In this document: one piece after another, positions 32,268 to 45,207 of the stretch | Layout: each line of letters starts with the position of its first letter | Position numbering within the stretch: the stretch's first letter is position 1 | Source: CAMREV01 sp051656125 | Lineage (GTDB): Bacteria > Bacillota_I > Bacilli_A > Mycoplasmatales > Mycoplasmoidaceae | Assembly (NCBI GenBank): GCA_051656125.1 | Contig: JBOGBH010000012.1 | Location: 62,001-126,000, forward strand | Reading direction: 5' to 3' | DNA length: 64,000 nt | Notes under the pieces: generated by a model | Databases searched by the model: none | Told to the model about the DNA's origin: nothing | The model's input: the letters and a program-made list of their open reading frames with translations, nothing else | Translations under genes and position numbers: made by a program

Positions 32268-34343
32268 TTATGCTTGTGGATTTTCTAATTGTTTATTTTT
32301 ACCAAATTTAGTAAATTTAGATAATACATAAATAGAAATCATTGAAGCAACTGATCCTAATAATATTGCTGCTAAGAATAATGTAATCCCTAATCCTAGT
32401 TCAAGTTCTGGAGTATCGAATAATTGACATCTTAATAATGGAGCCACAAAGATCCCACCATGAGGTGCTAGTAATCCAATTTGTAAAGAACCAATTGCTA
32501 TTCCAGCAACAGCACCACCAATTAAGTTAGAAATAATTAATTTTCTAGGTTGTTCTGCTGTGAATGGTATTGCACCTTCACTTATGAAAGATAGTCCCAT
32601 AATGTAGTTAAGAACACCTTCTTTTCTTTGTTTTTCAGTTCAAAGATTTTTATTAAATGTACATGACAGTGCAATTCCTAATGGAGGGATCATACCAGCT
32701 CCCATAGCTATTGCCATTGGAATAGAACCACTTGTTCCAGCAGAAGGGCCAGTTAAAGTAATAGTACCAAATACATAAGCAGCTTTATTAATTGGACCAC
32801 CTAAATCTGAACACATCATTAATCCCATAATTAAACCTAGTAAAGGATACAATTCTGGTATGTCTGCAAATAGATCTAAGAACATCCCAAATCCTAAGTT
32901 TACAAACTGTAATGGAATATTTAAGAAGAAGAATATTACTACAATAATTAATGTACCAAATAATGGCATTATTAATATGTTTTTAATTGCATTTAATTTT
33001 GTTGGTAAATAATCAAGAATGTATTTTGTAATTACTACAAACATTAATCCTGTAACAATTGCTCCACCAATTGCTCCAAAAAATCCACTACCAGCTTTTA
33101 ATTGATCGGGATGCACTTGACCTCCAAGATCTTCAATACTTGGCATTAATCAAGGAACTCCATTATTTGTAAATGCTCCATTAGATATCATTCCACATAT
33201 AAATCCAGGTAATAATCCGCCTTTACCAACTAAGGCAAACGCCATATAAGCAGAAAGGATTGGAACAATTAATCCAAATGCAAGATCTCCAATTCCTTTA
33301 AATCATCTTGATGTAGGTAAAATAGAGCCTAAATCACCTGCATTAGTAGAATTGGCACCAAAAGAATCAATCATAAATGCAATAGCAATCATAATTCCCC
33401 CAAAAATTACAAATGGAAGCATATGGCTAACACCACTCATAATTCCTTGGTAAGTTCTTTTTCATCAATTATCAAAAGACACTAAATTATTAGTTTCATT
33501 AAAAGTAGTTTTATTTGATGTGTTTCTTACACCCTTAATTTCTTTACCTTCATTATTTAATACTTTATTAATTTCTTTTTTAGGATCTTTAATTACAGCT
33601 CTTGTAGAAACGTCAACAACGTTCTTTCTTCCAATGAATCTGTCTCTATCAATTGCTCGATCTAATGCAAGAATAACACCTTTTGCATTATCAATTTCAT
33701 CTTGGGTTAAAGTATTTTTAGAACCTTCAGTACCTTGAGTTTCTACTTTTATTTTTAAATTCATTTCTTTTGCAGTTTTAATTAAAACTTCTGCTGACAA
33801 AAATGTGTGTGCAACGCCAGTTGGACATGCAGTAACTGCAACAATGTCATAAGAACCTTCAAAAGTTTTCTCTTCTTTTTTTTCTTCTTTTGATTCTGAA
33901 TATTTTTCCATAGTTGAAATTAAACTTTTGTAATCTTTTACATTGCTTAAATCTTGAACAAATTTTTCATTTAAAAAAAGTTTTGATAAAGAAGCAATAA
34001 TATTCATGTGAGAATTTTCACCCTCTTGTTTATTCATACAAATAAAAAATATAAATTTTACTTTCTTATTATCAACTGAACCTCAATCAACATCATTTAC
34101 TTTTGCAAATAGTATTACTGGCTCTTTCATTACATCATCTCTAATATGAGGGATTGCAATGTGTTCGCCAATACCTGTACTAAATTGACCTTCTCTTTCT
34201 AAAGCTTTTGAAAGAATAGTTTTTGAACTTTTTCCATAACCCTTTTCTTTTAAGGTTTTTGCAAAAAATTCTAAACATTCTTTTTTAGTTTTAAGTTTAT
34301 TATTAACTAATACTAAATCCTTTTTAAAAAAATTATTTTTCAT
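32268..34343 (-). CDS. fruA: Fructose PTS transporter, fused EIIA-EIIB-EIIC
   Basis: 691 residues. I chose ATG 34343 because AAGGAA lies 6-11 nt before it; an upstream extension exists without a site. EIIA (about 1-150) has the phosphoryl His66 in GEHIAIPH. EIIB (about 170-265) has the phosphoryl Cys in TACPTGVAHT. EIIC (about 300-680) has eight or more membrane segments with the GGPINKAAY and SEGAIPF loops of the fructose family. It takes up fructose as fructose-1-phosphate for FruK. Trp at several sites is TGA-coded. Confidence 0.95.
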
Positions 34344-34469
34344 TTTATTCCTTATTTTCTGCTTACTAAATATTATTTTTATAAATAAATATATTTCACA
34401 AATATAATAACTAAATAATATAATACATTTAAATTTCATAATTTATTATTTTTTGTATTTACCCAAGCA

Positions 34470-34504
34470 AATATTTGATTATATATCTTATATATTCAAA
34501 TATT
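34470..34504. promoter_or_regulatory. 35-bp near-palindrome between divergent PTS operons
   Basis: AATATTTGA ... TCAAATATT arms with TATATA inner arms pair at 15 of 17 positions around one central base. It lies between the starts of fruA (34343) and the manP-like gene (34563). Position and symmetry suggest a dimeric repressor operator or a shared control site; no regulator gene is nearby. Confidence 0.45.
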
Positions 34505-34562
34505 ATAAACAGAATAATTTATTGCTGTTTATGTTATATTTTTTTTGGAGGTTTATATATAT

Positions 34563-36974
34563 ATGATAGATATAATAGAAAGACAAATTGTCTTAGATGT
34601 TGAATCAGATTCAAGAGATAAAGTCTTAAAAGAAATTTCAAAAATTTGTTTTAAGTCTGAAATAATAGATGAAAAAGATATTAATATTTTGTACAAGTCT
34701 TTTATAGATAGAGAAAATGAAGTATCAACTGGTTTTGAAAATGGTTTTGCAATTCCACATGCAAGAATTAAACAAATAAAAAAACCAAGTATAGTATTTG
34801 TTAGATTAAAAAAAGGCATAGATTGAAAGTCGCTTGACGGAAAACCAACAAAATATATTGTTGCATTATTGGTTCCAGAAAAAAATGCTTCTGATAAGCA
34901 CATGAATATTTTAAGTTCTATAGCAGTTGGTTTGCTAAATGAAGATTTTAAAAATAAGTTAAAAAACAGCAAAAATAAAAAAGAAATTATTAATAGTTTT
35001 CAAGAAATAATGATTGAAAAAAAAGAAAATAAAAAATCTTTAAAAAATGAAATTGGTAAAAAAAATATATTAGCAATTACAGCATGCCCTGTTGGAATCG
35101 CTCATACATATCTTGCGGCAGAAAAAATTGAAAAAGTTTCAGAAGTAAATAAAAACTATAATATCAAAGTTGAAACACATGGTTCAATTGGCGTTAAAAA
35201 TAAATTTACTGATGAAGAAATTAAAAATGCAGATGTTATTATTATTGCATCTGATGTTGGTGTTGATCAGTCAAGATTTGATGGAAAAAAAGTTTATACA
35301 TCTAGTTTAAAGAAAGCTATCAATGATCCTGAAAATTTAGTTGAAGCAGCATTAAATACAAAAGAAATTTATTATAATTCTAAACAAGATTCTGAAATCA
35401 AAAAATCAAATACAGGATTTGATAGTGAAAAGAAATCATTTTTTATTAAACACTTATTAAGTGGTGTTTCATATATGATTCCGTTCATAATTTTTGGTGG
35501 TTTATTAATCGCTCTTCAAGTAGGTCTTGGTAGAATTATATATGGTGATTCAGGAAGAATTCCTGAAAATGATCCTTTATTCTATATAGGAGGAATTGGT
35601 GGAGCAGCGTTTACACTAATGATTCCAGTTCTTGCAGGTTTTATTGCAAACTCAATTGCAGGAAGGTCTGCTATTGCGCCTGCAGCAATAGTCGCCTTAG
35701 CTTCTAATATGCCAGTATTAATATATTTAATACCTGGACTAGAAGGGGTTACTTCTAGTGGACAAACACCTTTAGGATTCTTAGGGGCAATCTTCTATGG
35801 TTTCTTAATAGGTTATACAGTTAAGTGAATGAATACTTGAAAAATTCATAAAAATATTACAGCTTTAATGCCAATATTTATTATTCCAATTGGTGTTACA
35901 TTATTTTTTGGTTTATTAGCAATGTTTATTATTAATGCACCTATTTCTTTTGTAATGTTAAAAATTGGTGACGCAATGCAAAGTCTATTTGAGAGAACAG
36001 AAAACGGGCAAATAAGTCAAGGTGCACAAATTGGTATAGGAATTGGTATGGGTGCTGTTCTTGGAGCAATGGCTGGATTTGATATGGGTGGACCAATTAA
36101 TAAAATTGCTTTTATCACAGCTTCTGCTTTATTAACATTATCAACACCAATAAACGAACCAATGGGAATGGTTGCTGCTGCTATACCTATTGCACCATTA
36201 GGAATGGGTATTGCTACATTTGTATATAGAAAACATTTTACAAATGAGCAAAGAACAATTGGAGCATCAGCAATTGTAATGGGAACAATTGGTATTTCAG
36301 AAGGTGCAATCCCTTTTGCAATATCAGATCCAAAAAGAGCTATTTTAGCAAATGTTATTGGTTCAGCAGTTGCAGGATCAATTGCGGGAGCATTAGGAGT
36401 TACTGGAGCAGTTCCGCATGGTGGTCCAATAGTTGGTATTCTTGGCGCAATTGGAGGTAGCTATATTGGTGATACTTCAATCGCAATTCAAGGCTTTGGT
36501 ATCGCATTCTTCTTCTTAGCAATAATAATTGGAACTATGACAACAGTTTTAATGTTTGGTTTATTTTTAAAAACAATTCATTATAAAAATGATAATCAGG
36601 TTAAAAATAAAAAAGAAAATAACTTTATTATTCATGCTAAAAATTTAAAATTAAAAGTTAATAATTCATCATCTATGATTTCAGTAAGAAAAAATCATAT
36701 GATTATTGGAGAAATAGCAATGATAGTTCTTGGAGTTGGTCTTTTAGTAACAGGTGTTGCTCTATCAAGTGTTCATGGTGCTGATTTTGCAGATCTAGTT
36801 GAATTTTATAAAGCGCAATTCGATGCTGGAATTGTAGAAGTTCCACCATTTGATTTTCCAGAAATAATTTATGGTGTTTTTGGAATAATAACAGGTTTAT
36901 TATTCTTATTGGCTTCGTTCATGTACTGATTCACTGTAAAAGATAATAAAAAACAAGTTAATATGAATGTTTAA
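34563..36974 (+). CDS. Fructose-family PTS transporter (probably mannose), EIIA-EIIB-EIIC with extra C-terminal domain
   Basis: 803 residues. ATG 34563 was chosen over an in-frame TTG because GGAGG lies before it. EIIA has His66 in NGFAIPH, EIIB has the Cys in TACPVGIAHT near residue 175, and EIIC has GGPINKIAF and SEGAIPFAI. After EIIC, a 120-residue extension (from about residue 680) carries two more predicted membrane helices and a linker rich in Phe/Glu/Pro; I do not know this from other PTS proteins. The next gene, 7 nt away, is mannose-6-phosphate isomerase, so the substrate is likely mannose, as for B. subtilis ManP. Confidence 0.85.
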
Positions 36975-36980
36975 TTATTT

Positions 36981-37889
36981 ATGAATAAAATTAATTTAAT
37001 TTTTCTAAAACCATACTTAGATGAAAAAATTTGAGGTGGTAGCAGATTAAAAGAATATGGTTATGAATTAAAATCAGATAAAGTTGGAGAGGCTTTAATA
37101 GTTTCTGCATTAGATAAAATGTCATCAAAAATTATTAATAAAGAATTATTTGGTGTTTCATTAAAAGATTTTTATGAAACAAATAGAGACTTTTTTGGAA
37201 ACTATTATGGAGAATATCCTATTCTTACAAAAATTATTGATGCCAATGATGATTTAAGTGTTCAAGTCCATCCAGATAATGAATATGCAAAAGCTAACCA
37301 CAATAAATTAGGTAAAACTGAATGTTGATACATATTAGAAGCAGAGGAAAATGCATCAATTATATATGGACTTAAAACAAATAGTCGTGAAGAAACTGAA
37401 AATCTTTTAAATAAAAAAAATTGAAATGATTTATTAAATGAAATCAAAGTAAAAAAAGGTGATGTTGTTTATGTTGAAAGTGGAATGGTCCATGCAATTA
37501 AAAAGGGAATATTAATATATGAGTTACAACAATCATCAGACATAACTTATCGTTTATATGATTATGATAGAAGAGATGATCAAAATAATCCAAGAGAACT
37601 TCATATTGAACATGCCTTAAATGTAATCAAATATAATAATATTGAAAATACTTCAGACGAAAATAATTTAGTCAGCAATGAATATTTCTCATTAATGAAA
37701 ATTGATATTGATGGAACAAAAAAAATATCAATAACAAATGCAATATGACTAGAGGTAACAGTTATTGATGGATGTGGTAATGTTGATAATTTAGATTTTA
37801 AAAAAGGATCAGTGTTTCTTGTTAGAAATAATTATGAACCAATAGTTACAGGAAAATGTTCATTATTAATAGGTTACGTTAAAAAATAG
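36981..37889 (+). CDS. manA: Mannose-6-phosphate isomerase (class I)
   Basis: 302 residues. LKPYLDEKIWGGSRL at residues 9-23 is the typical opening (P....IWGG..L). SVQVHPDNEYA near 94 holds two metal ligands (Gln, His), GKTECWY near 112 the Glu ligand, and SGMVHAIKKG near 168 the last His. It converts mannose-6-phosphate to fructose-6-phosphate. No ribosome site is seen in the 6-nt gap, so translation is probably coupled to the PTS gene. IWGG and ECWY use TGA for Trp. Confidence 0.93.
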
Positions 37890-37911
37890 AATTTTATAAA
37901 TTCTATTTTTT
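37881..37911. terminator. Bidirectional terminator after manA
   Basis: Perfect 14-bp arms AAAAAATAGAATTT / AAATTCTATTTTTT with a 3-nt loop. The manA stop and the convergent exonuclease stop both lie in the arms. Confidence 0.8.
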
Positions 37912-38422
37912 ATTGTTTGATTAAAATATTGTAAAGCTCTTTGGTAATTAAAGTGTCGTATTTAGCACCATGTAATTTACTTTCATCTAATTTAATACCA
38001 TATCTATTTGCAAGATCAATTAATTTATATCCCTTTGCATATTGTCGAGCATTATCTATTTCTCTTGCCATAACCATTGTGTCAAATGTTTTATTATTTA
38101 AAGTCTTATGTCTGTACTTAGATAAGTTATCATTTAAAAATCTTAAATCAAAACTAATAATGTTATGACCAACTAAAGTTTCATTAGAAATAAAATTTAC
38201 AATATCGCTAATATGATCTTCAAATTTAGGTTTATCACTTAAAAAAGCATCTGTTAATTTTGTTTTTTCTATAATTATAAGATCTAAAGGTTTTGATGGT
38301 TTAAAGTAGTAATGCATTTCACCAATTTTATTTCCTTCTGCATCTTCCTTTAACATATATATTTCTATTATTTCGTATTTAGTTCCATCAAGACCTGTTG
38401 TTTCGATATCCATGTAAATCAT
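37910..38422 (-). CDS. DnaQ-like DEDDh 3'-5' exonuclease
   Basis: 170 residues. YMDIETTGLDG at residues 3-13 is ExoI (Asp, Glu), GHNIISFDLRFLN near 85 ExoII (Asp), and LHGAKYDTLIT near 150 ExoIII (His and Asp). These four carboxylates and the His form a complete DEDDh site. The length fits a stand-alone proofreading subunit or an RNase T-like trimming enzyme; the sequence does not decide. It follows the DUF1295 gene by 5 nt with AAGGA inside that gene's end, so the two are likely cotranscribed. Confidence 0.85.
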   Translation of the reverse strand: MIYMDIETTGLDGTKYEIIEIYMLKEDAEGNKIGEMHYYFKPSKPLDLIIIEKTKLTDAFLSDKPKFEDHISDIVNFISNETLVGHNIISFDLRFLNDNLSKYRHKTLNNKTFDTMVMAREIDNARQYAKGYKLIDLANRYGIKLDESKLHGAKYDTLITKELYNILIKQ

Positions 38423-38427
38423 ATTTA

Positions 38428-39288
38428 TTATTCCTTATTTTTTAATATACTTAGTCTGCCTTTTTTTCCAATAAAAGGTATTATCATGCTTGTATTTTTA
38501 ATGTAATTTTGATAATCAACATTATCTTTTAATTTACTTCATTCTTTTTGTTCAAGTAATTTTAATCCCGATATATATATCAATGATATATTCAAGAAAA
38601 TTGGTGATATTAGGAAAACAATATAAATGTAATTTTCAGATAATTTAGAATCTGAAATTAAAATCGTTGCAATCATTGTCAATGCTATTCCATATCAAAC
38701 ACATGATTCACCAAAGTAATTAGGGTGTCTTGATATTTTTCATAATCCTGTTTGAATAAAAGCTTCATTTGTATTTTCTTTATTTTTTGCTTTGTTATTA
38801 TAAAAAACATTTTTCTGATAATCGCCAATAGTTTCAAATATCAATCCAAATAATGAAACTAAAAGTATTAATGAAGCAAAATTAGTTGAGCTATTTTTGA
38901 TAAGCAAGCTAGCATTGTAATTTAAAAACATAATTCCTGGTAAAGAAGTTAAGAAGACAATAAATGCTTGTAAAGTTCAAAAACCTCCAAATTTTAAAAA
39001 TGAATTTCTCATACTATCAAATCTATGATCAACTTTTATTTTTATAATTCTCATAAATAAATATGTTCCCAACCTTAAGGCTCATAAATTCATTAATATA
39101 AAGACTAATATCTGATTAATGTGAAAGTTTTGCTTTCAAGCAAAAAATATTATTGTTAAGACAGAAAAGGACATTGCATATGTAATGTCTGTAAAAACAT
39201 CACTTTTAAAAATTCATGCAAATATAAAGAAAAAATAGTTTATTCCAAAACTTATTAAAAAAATTCATAATATGTCAATAAATTCCAT
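38428..39288 (-). CDS. DUF1295 membrane protein (steroid 5-alpha-reductase-like fold)
   Basis: 286 residues with about seven hydrophobic segments. The C-terminal pattern GLWKISRHPNYFGESCVWYGIAL near residues 180-202 is the family hallmark (GLW.ySRHPNYfgE...W.g). The fold is shared by steroid 5-alpha reductases and isoprenylcysteine methyltransferases, which act on lipid substrates in the membrane. The substrate here is unknown. Many Trp are TGA-coded, so it looks broken under the standard code. Confidence 0.8.
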
Positions 39289-39347
39289 AGTAAACCTAAA
39301 AATTATATAATTATTGTTATTATACAACAAATATTTTTAATATGTTT

Positions 39348-40560
39348 TTATGATGAAATTCTCTTCTTTAAATATTGTCTCATGCTCTCATCAAAAACTT
39401 CTTTTCTAATTCTACATTTTTCTAACTTTAATGTATCAAATAAGTAACTCTCCTCTTCTTCACGACATCTAAATTCGCCATCCTCGTTAAAGATAAATAA
39501 CCCTTTATCAAAAGCTCAATGATACTCACTTTTCATCATTATTCCATTACTAGGATTTGAAACATGATAAATATCATCATTTTCTTTTTTGATATTTTTA
39601 ACTTCATATATATGACAAGCATGAAGATCATTGAATTTTGCAGTTAGTTTATCATTGCTATTTTTGTAATCAACTAAATCAGAATAAATGTCATTTTTAT
39701 CAAAAATTAATTTTTTTGATAATCTATCTTCAAGAATCATTTTTTTAAATTTGCTTCTTTCAGCAGAGATTGCATTTTGCTTATTCAATTCATCTATTTT
39801 TTTAATAATTTCATAATCATTATTATTTTCGTTTATGCAATTATATATAGAATCAATTATTTCTTCCAAATTATATTCTTTAAAATTATTAATAATTAAT
39901 TTTTTGTAAGTTTCATTATACATTTGTTCGATTTCTTTTTGACTATTTTTTATAGAAAGAAATTTTATTCCTGAATTTTTGTTTCTCTTTCTTTTTTCTA
40001 TTATTTCATATTCTTCATCAAAGTTTTCAAAATCAAAGTTCTTGTAATGTAATAGACACATAAATAAAGAAAAACCAAGGTTTCTTACTCAACTTATTGC
40101 ACTTTTTTGTCCATTAAATATGATTGATAAACCCATATTTTCAAATTTAGATAATTTTTCTTTAATCCCATGACATTCTAATAAAAAACCTTCTTTTTTA
40201 AAGGAACTAAACATTACAATGTCTAAAGCAGTTAACACTTGACAATATTGTCTTACAGTACTTTGAGCAACTTCTTTATTAATTTTCGCAGGAAGTATAT
40301 TTACTTCATTTGCTATTAGCGAATACAAAAAATTACCATTTTTATTGTTATTTTCGGATTTTCTTATTTCTATATATCTTACTTTATCAAAATCTTTAAT
40401 GTTTTCATAAAGTCTTTTCATCATGTTAAAAATATCGGTATCTATATTTCAAATCATCGGTTTTTGAAAGTATTTTTCAACTTTTTCAAAACCATCAATG
40501 TAATTAAGGTCACCATTAAAGAAGCAATTCATAATAAAATTTACTTTTTCTATTAAATCT

Positions 40561-40568
<8 letters not shown>
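39348..40568 (-). CDS. HNH restriction endonuclease partner of the C5 methyltransferase
   Basis: 406 residues. The C-terminal HNH domain is clear: LHACHIYEVKN near residue 316 (first His), then NPSNGIMMKSEYHWAFDKG near 340-358 (Asn, second His, and the FDKG end typical of HNH_2). The N-terminal 300 residues are helical and charged and resemble no known domain to me. The start ATG overlaps the methyltransferase stop (ATGAGTAA) and has its own AGGAG, so the two are translationally linked. Role inferred: type II cleavage of unmethylated DNA at the site the methylase protects. Confidence 0.8.
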
Positions 40569-41842
<1,274 letters not shown>

Positions 41843-41966
41843 AAATACCTTAATATCTGTTTTTATACTAATAATATTTTAATCAGTAATGCTGAAATAC
41901 TGCAGATTATTTTGTAATTAAAAAAATATATTGATTTAATAAGACATTTTTTTATTATTTATAATT

Positions 41967-43253
41967 TTAATATCCTCTTTCATCCAATTTATCATTGTAT
42001 TCTTCTGCCTTTTTTTCTCAATCATTTGCATATCAAAAGTCTAATTTATGTTTTTTATTTATAAGTTTTATTCATTTTTCTTTATCACTTTTTTCAATAA
42101 ATGAAATAAAAATATTTTTTGAATTTTTTATTTCATTTATTGAATTAATAAGTCTGTTTTCGCCTTTTGGAGAAATGCCAAATAAAAAAATGTCATCTCC
42201 AAAGTTAAATCTATTTGATAATAATTCATAATTCATATCAATGTTATCCGATAATATCCATCCTGTGTATTTTTTATAGTTATCTTTTAAAAAACCTAAA
42301 TTATTAGATAAAAATTTCCCATGAAGGTATGTCATATAAATCGGTATTTTGGGATTTATTAAAAATTGATTTAATGGATAATTTAGTTTTTCTCTTTTAA
42401 AATCTAAATGGATTCTTAAATCATCTGTCATTAAGTCATCAAATATATAATTTAATGTGTATCAATTTTTTATTCTCAAATTTGAGAATGAATTTGAAAA
42501 TTCTTTTTTATTTTCTGAATGAAATTTATTAACTATATTAAAAAAAGACAAATTAACAAAAGAGCTATATAGGTATATTAAATATTTATTAGCCTTATTT
42601 TTAAAATTTTCATTTAACTTTATATATCTTTTGGGATCTAAATCTAAATTTTTTTCTTCATCTGATGAGTACTTTATTAAAATTATTTCATCTTTTATGA
42701 TTTTATATTTTTTAATATAATATTTAATAAAAAACTTTTTATCTATTTTTTCTATATATTTTTTAATACTATCAATGTCATGAAAAAAATTTAACTCAAT
42801 TAAATCTTCATAATATAATTTTTCATCTTTATTTTTGTCTATCTTTTCTTTTAATTCTTTAATTTTTAAATAAACTATTTCGGGTAAAAAATGATTTTCG
42901 TTAATGTCATAAGAAACTGGTAAAACTTCATTTAATCTATTTTCTAAACAATCATCTAATGAAAAAAGGGTTTTTTTAAAATTTGATAAAAATAATAATT
43001 TATTTAATTGAGATGAAAATCCAAAAGTATTTTCATTGAATTCCTCATATGAATATTTATTAATTTTTTCAACATCTGATAAATAAGTATCAATAATTTT
43101 ATTGAGTTCTTTTTTATATACATCATCTAATTTTATTTTTTCACATTTTATACATTTATTTATATTCTTATTTGCAATACATTCATCACATTGAAATTTA
43201 TAATAACCATATCTATAAAAAATGCCATTTCCAATTATTATTATGTTATTCAT
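41967..43253 (-). CDS. AbiH-like abortive-infection protein with cysteine-rich insert
   Basis: 428 residues, two halves joined by TGA-coded Trp. The opening NNIIIIGNGIF matches the AbiH family start (lliiGNGFD). The family-like later motifs are NWYTLNYIFDDL near 263, IYMTYLHGKF near 307 and DIFLFGISPKGENRL near 355 (NYT..., HG, iifG in AbiH). Residues 21-40 contain four cysteines in a CxxC...CxxC arrangement, a likely zinc knuckle that I do not expect in AbiH. The middle 200 residues are helical and Lys-rich. AbiH acts in phage abortive infection in lactococci. It sits between GIY-YIG and methylase genes, which supports a defence role. Confidence 0.6.
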
Positions 43254-43258
43254 AATTT

Positions 43259-44125
43259 CTATCTAAATACTTCTTCTAAAGTCTTACCATTTTTATTTTT
43301 AAAACTAGATCATCCACTAGCAGATGTGCCACCACTTACAAACTTTGCAGCTTCTGAAGGTGAATTTACTTCAATATCTTTTAATAAGATATATTCGTCA
43401 TTATTATTTTCAATTTTTTTAATTCAATTATTCTCAAGTCAATTTTCTATTAAAAATTTTCTTCTTTTTATTACACTATCTAATCATCTCTGGTGTTTTT
43501 GTTCTACTTTGATTTTTTCAACTTTAGAATACCCAAGTATTATGCTATCTTTTAACATAAATAATCCCTGTGAAGAATAAATTATTTTTACTCCCTTGTA
43601 CTTAAAAACATCATCGGATGTTGTAATCTCTTTTTCCTTTAAATTTATTCTTAAAAAAGATAATAGACAATCTATATTTGAAATTAATTTGTTTAAATTG
43701 ACTCTTTCAATTGGTTTTAAATTTGGAGTTTTAATCCTTAAATCTTTATTATATAAACTTCAATAATTAGACTTACTTAACTTATTAATAAAATGATGTT
43801 CAAGATAATCAATATAGGTTTGTGAAATTAAATTGCTTTTAGTAGTGAAGGTATAAATATAGTCAAAATCCTTTTCGAATGACTTACTATGTTCTATAAT
43901 TCTTTTCAATAAATTATCTGTTTTTCCAATATATAGGTTTTGTGATTTTCTATCAACTAAAAAATATATTCCATAATTATCAATATCTTCATATGAATCA
44001 ACAGATAATAATTTAATTTGGTTTCTTGGAATTGTGAATGAAATTATATTATCTAAATAACTAATAGATATATCTGTTTTAGTATTATATATTACTTCTA
44101 TAGCAAACTCTTCATTTATGCTCAT
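43259..44125 (-). CDS. GIY-YIG nuclease-like protein with DUF4357 C-terminus (copy 1)
   Basis: 288 residues. The GIY-YIG domain at about residues 50-118: NYGIYFLVD, LYIGKTDNLLKRIIEH with the catalytic Arg, and YLEHHFI with the metal-binding Glu. The C-terminal DUF4357 unit has GVKIIYSSQGLFMLKDS, then SPSEAAKFVSGGTSASGWSSFKN, LEEVFR. Such proteins occur with restriction systems and are presumed nucleases. AAAGGA site. It ends 5 nt before the AbiH-like start and is a diverged duplicate of the next gene upstream. Confidence 0.8.
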
Positions 44126-44226
44126 AATAATCCTTTTATTTTTAAATATTATAATAAGTATTTATAAATATAATTTGTTTTTATTTTTTTATAAATTTAA
44201 AATTTATTAAATTTAAAGCAAAAAAA

Positions 44227-45150
44227 TTATCTATATACTTCTTTTAATGTTTTGCCTTCCCTATTTTTGAATGCAGTTCATCCATCAGCAGAATATAATC
44301 CACTTACAATTTGTGCTGCTTGAGATGGAGAGTTTAATTTAATATCATTTATTAAAATATATTCATCACTAATGCTATTAATTTTTTTGATTGAATTATT
44401 TAAAATTCAGCTTTCTATTAAATTTTTTCTTTTAATAATTTCATTGCTTAAATTTTGCTTGTATTTTTCAGCAACTTTGGTCTTTTCCATTTTAGAAGAA
44501 CCTTTTATTACACTATTCTTAAGTAAAAAAGAACCTTTCGAAGAATAAACAAAATAAGCTCCTTTAAAAGTAAACACTTCACCAGATAGTTCATTTTGTA
44601 TTTCAATAGGTTTTTCCATTTCAATAATCTTATTGCTTTTTTCAATTTTTCTTGTTTTATCTTTTAAAGTTATTCTCAAAAATGATAATAAACAATCAAT
44701 GTTTTTTATCAACTTAGTTAAATTAACTTTTTCAATAGGTTTTAAATTAGGAATTTTAACCCTTAAATCTTTGTTATATAAATTTCAGTATTCTGAATCG
44801 TTTAATTTTTTAATAAAATAATGCTCAAGATAATCAATATAAGTTTGGGACATTGAATTGCCTTTTGTAGTAAAAGCATAAACATAATCAAATGTTTTTT
44901 CTGAAGATCTACTATGTTCTCTGATTCTTTTTAATAAATTATCAGTTTTACCAATGTATAAATTCTGTGATTTTATATCAACTAAAAAATATATTCCATA
45001 ATTATCAATCTCATCATGTTCTTCAGCAGATAATGATTTAATTTGGTTTTTTGGAACCATAAATGAAATTATGTTATCCAAATATCCAATAGATATTTCT
45101 GTTTCTATACTATAAACTATTTCAATACCAAACTTTTCACTTTTTATCAT
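44227..45150 (-). CDS. GIY-YIG nuclease-like protein with DUF4357 C-terminus (copy 2)
   Basis: 307 residues, collinear with copy 1 and clearly paralogous: NYGIYFLVDIKSQNLYIGKT, YLEHYFIKKL, FVYSSKGSFLLKNS, SPSQAAQIVSGLYSADGWTAFKN, LKEVYR. It carries about 20 extra residues before DUF4357. The GIY, YIG, Arg and Glu positions are all kept, so both copies should be active. AAGGAA site. It follows the GmrSD-like gene by 57 nt in the same direction. Confidence 0.8.
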
Positions 45151-45207
45151 AATATTCCTTATGCTCTTTAATTATTATAATAAAAATTATGATTATATAA
45201 GTAATTT

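Noticed and set aside
41878..41916. Imperfect hairpin (ATCAGTA ... TACTG..GAT) upstream of the methylase, considered as a controller-protein box.
   Set aside because: The stem is short with a bulge, there is no controller gene, and one site alone is not enough support.
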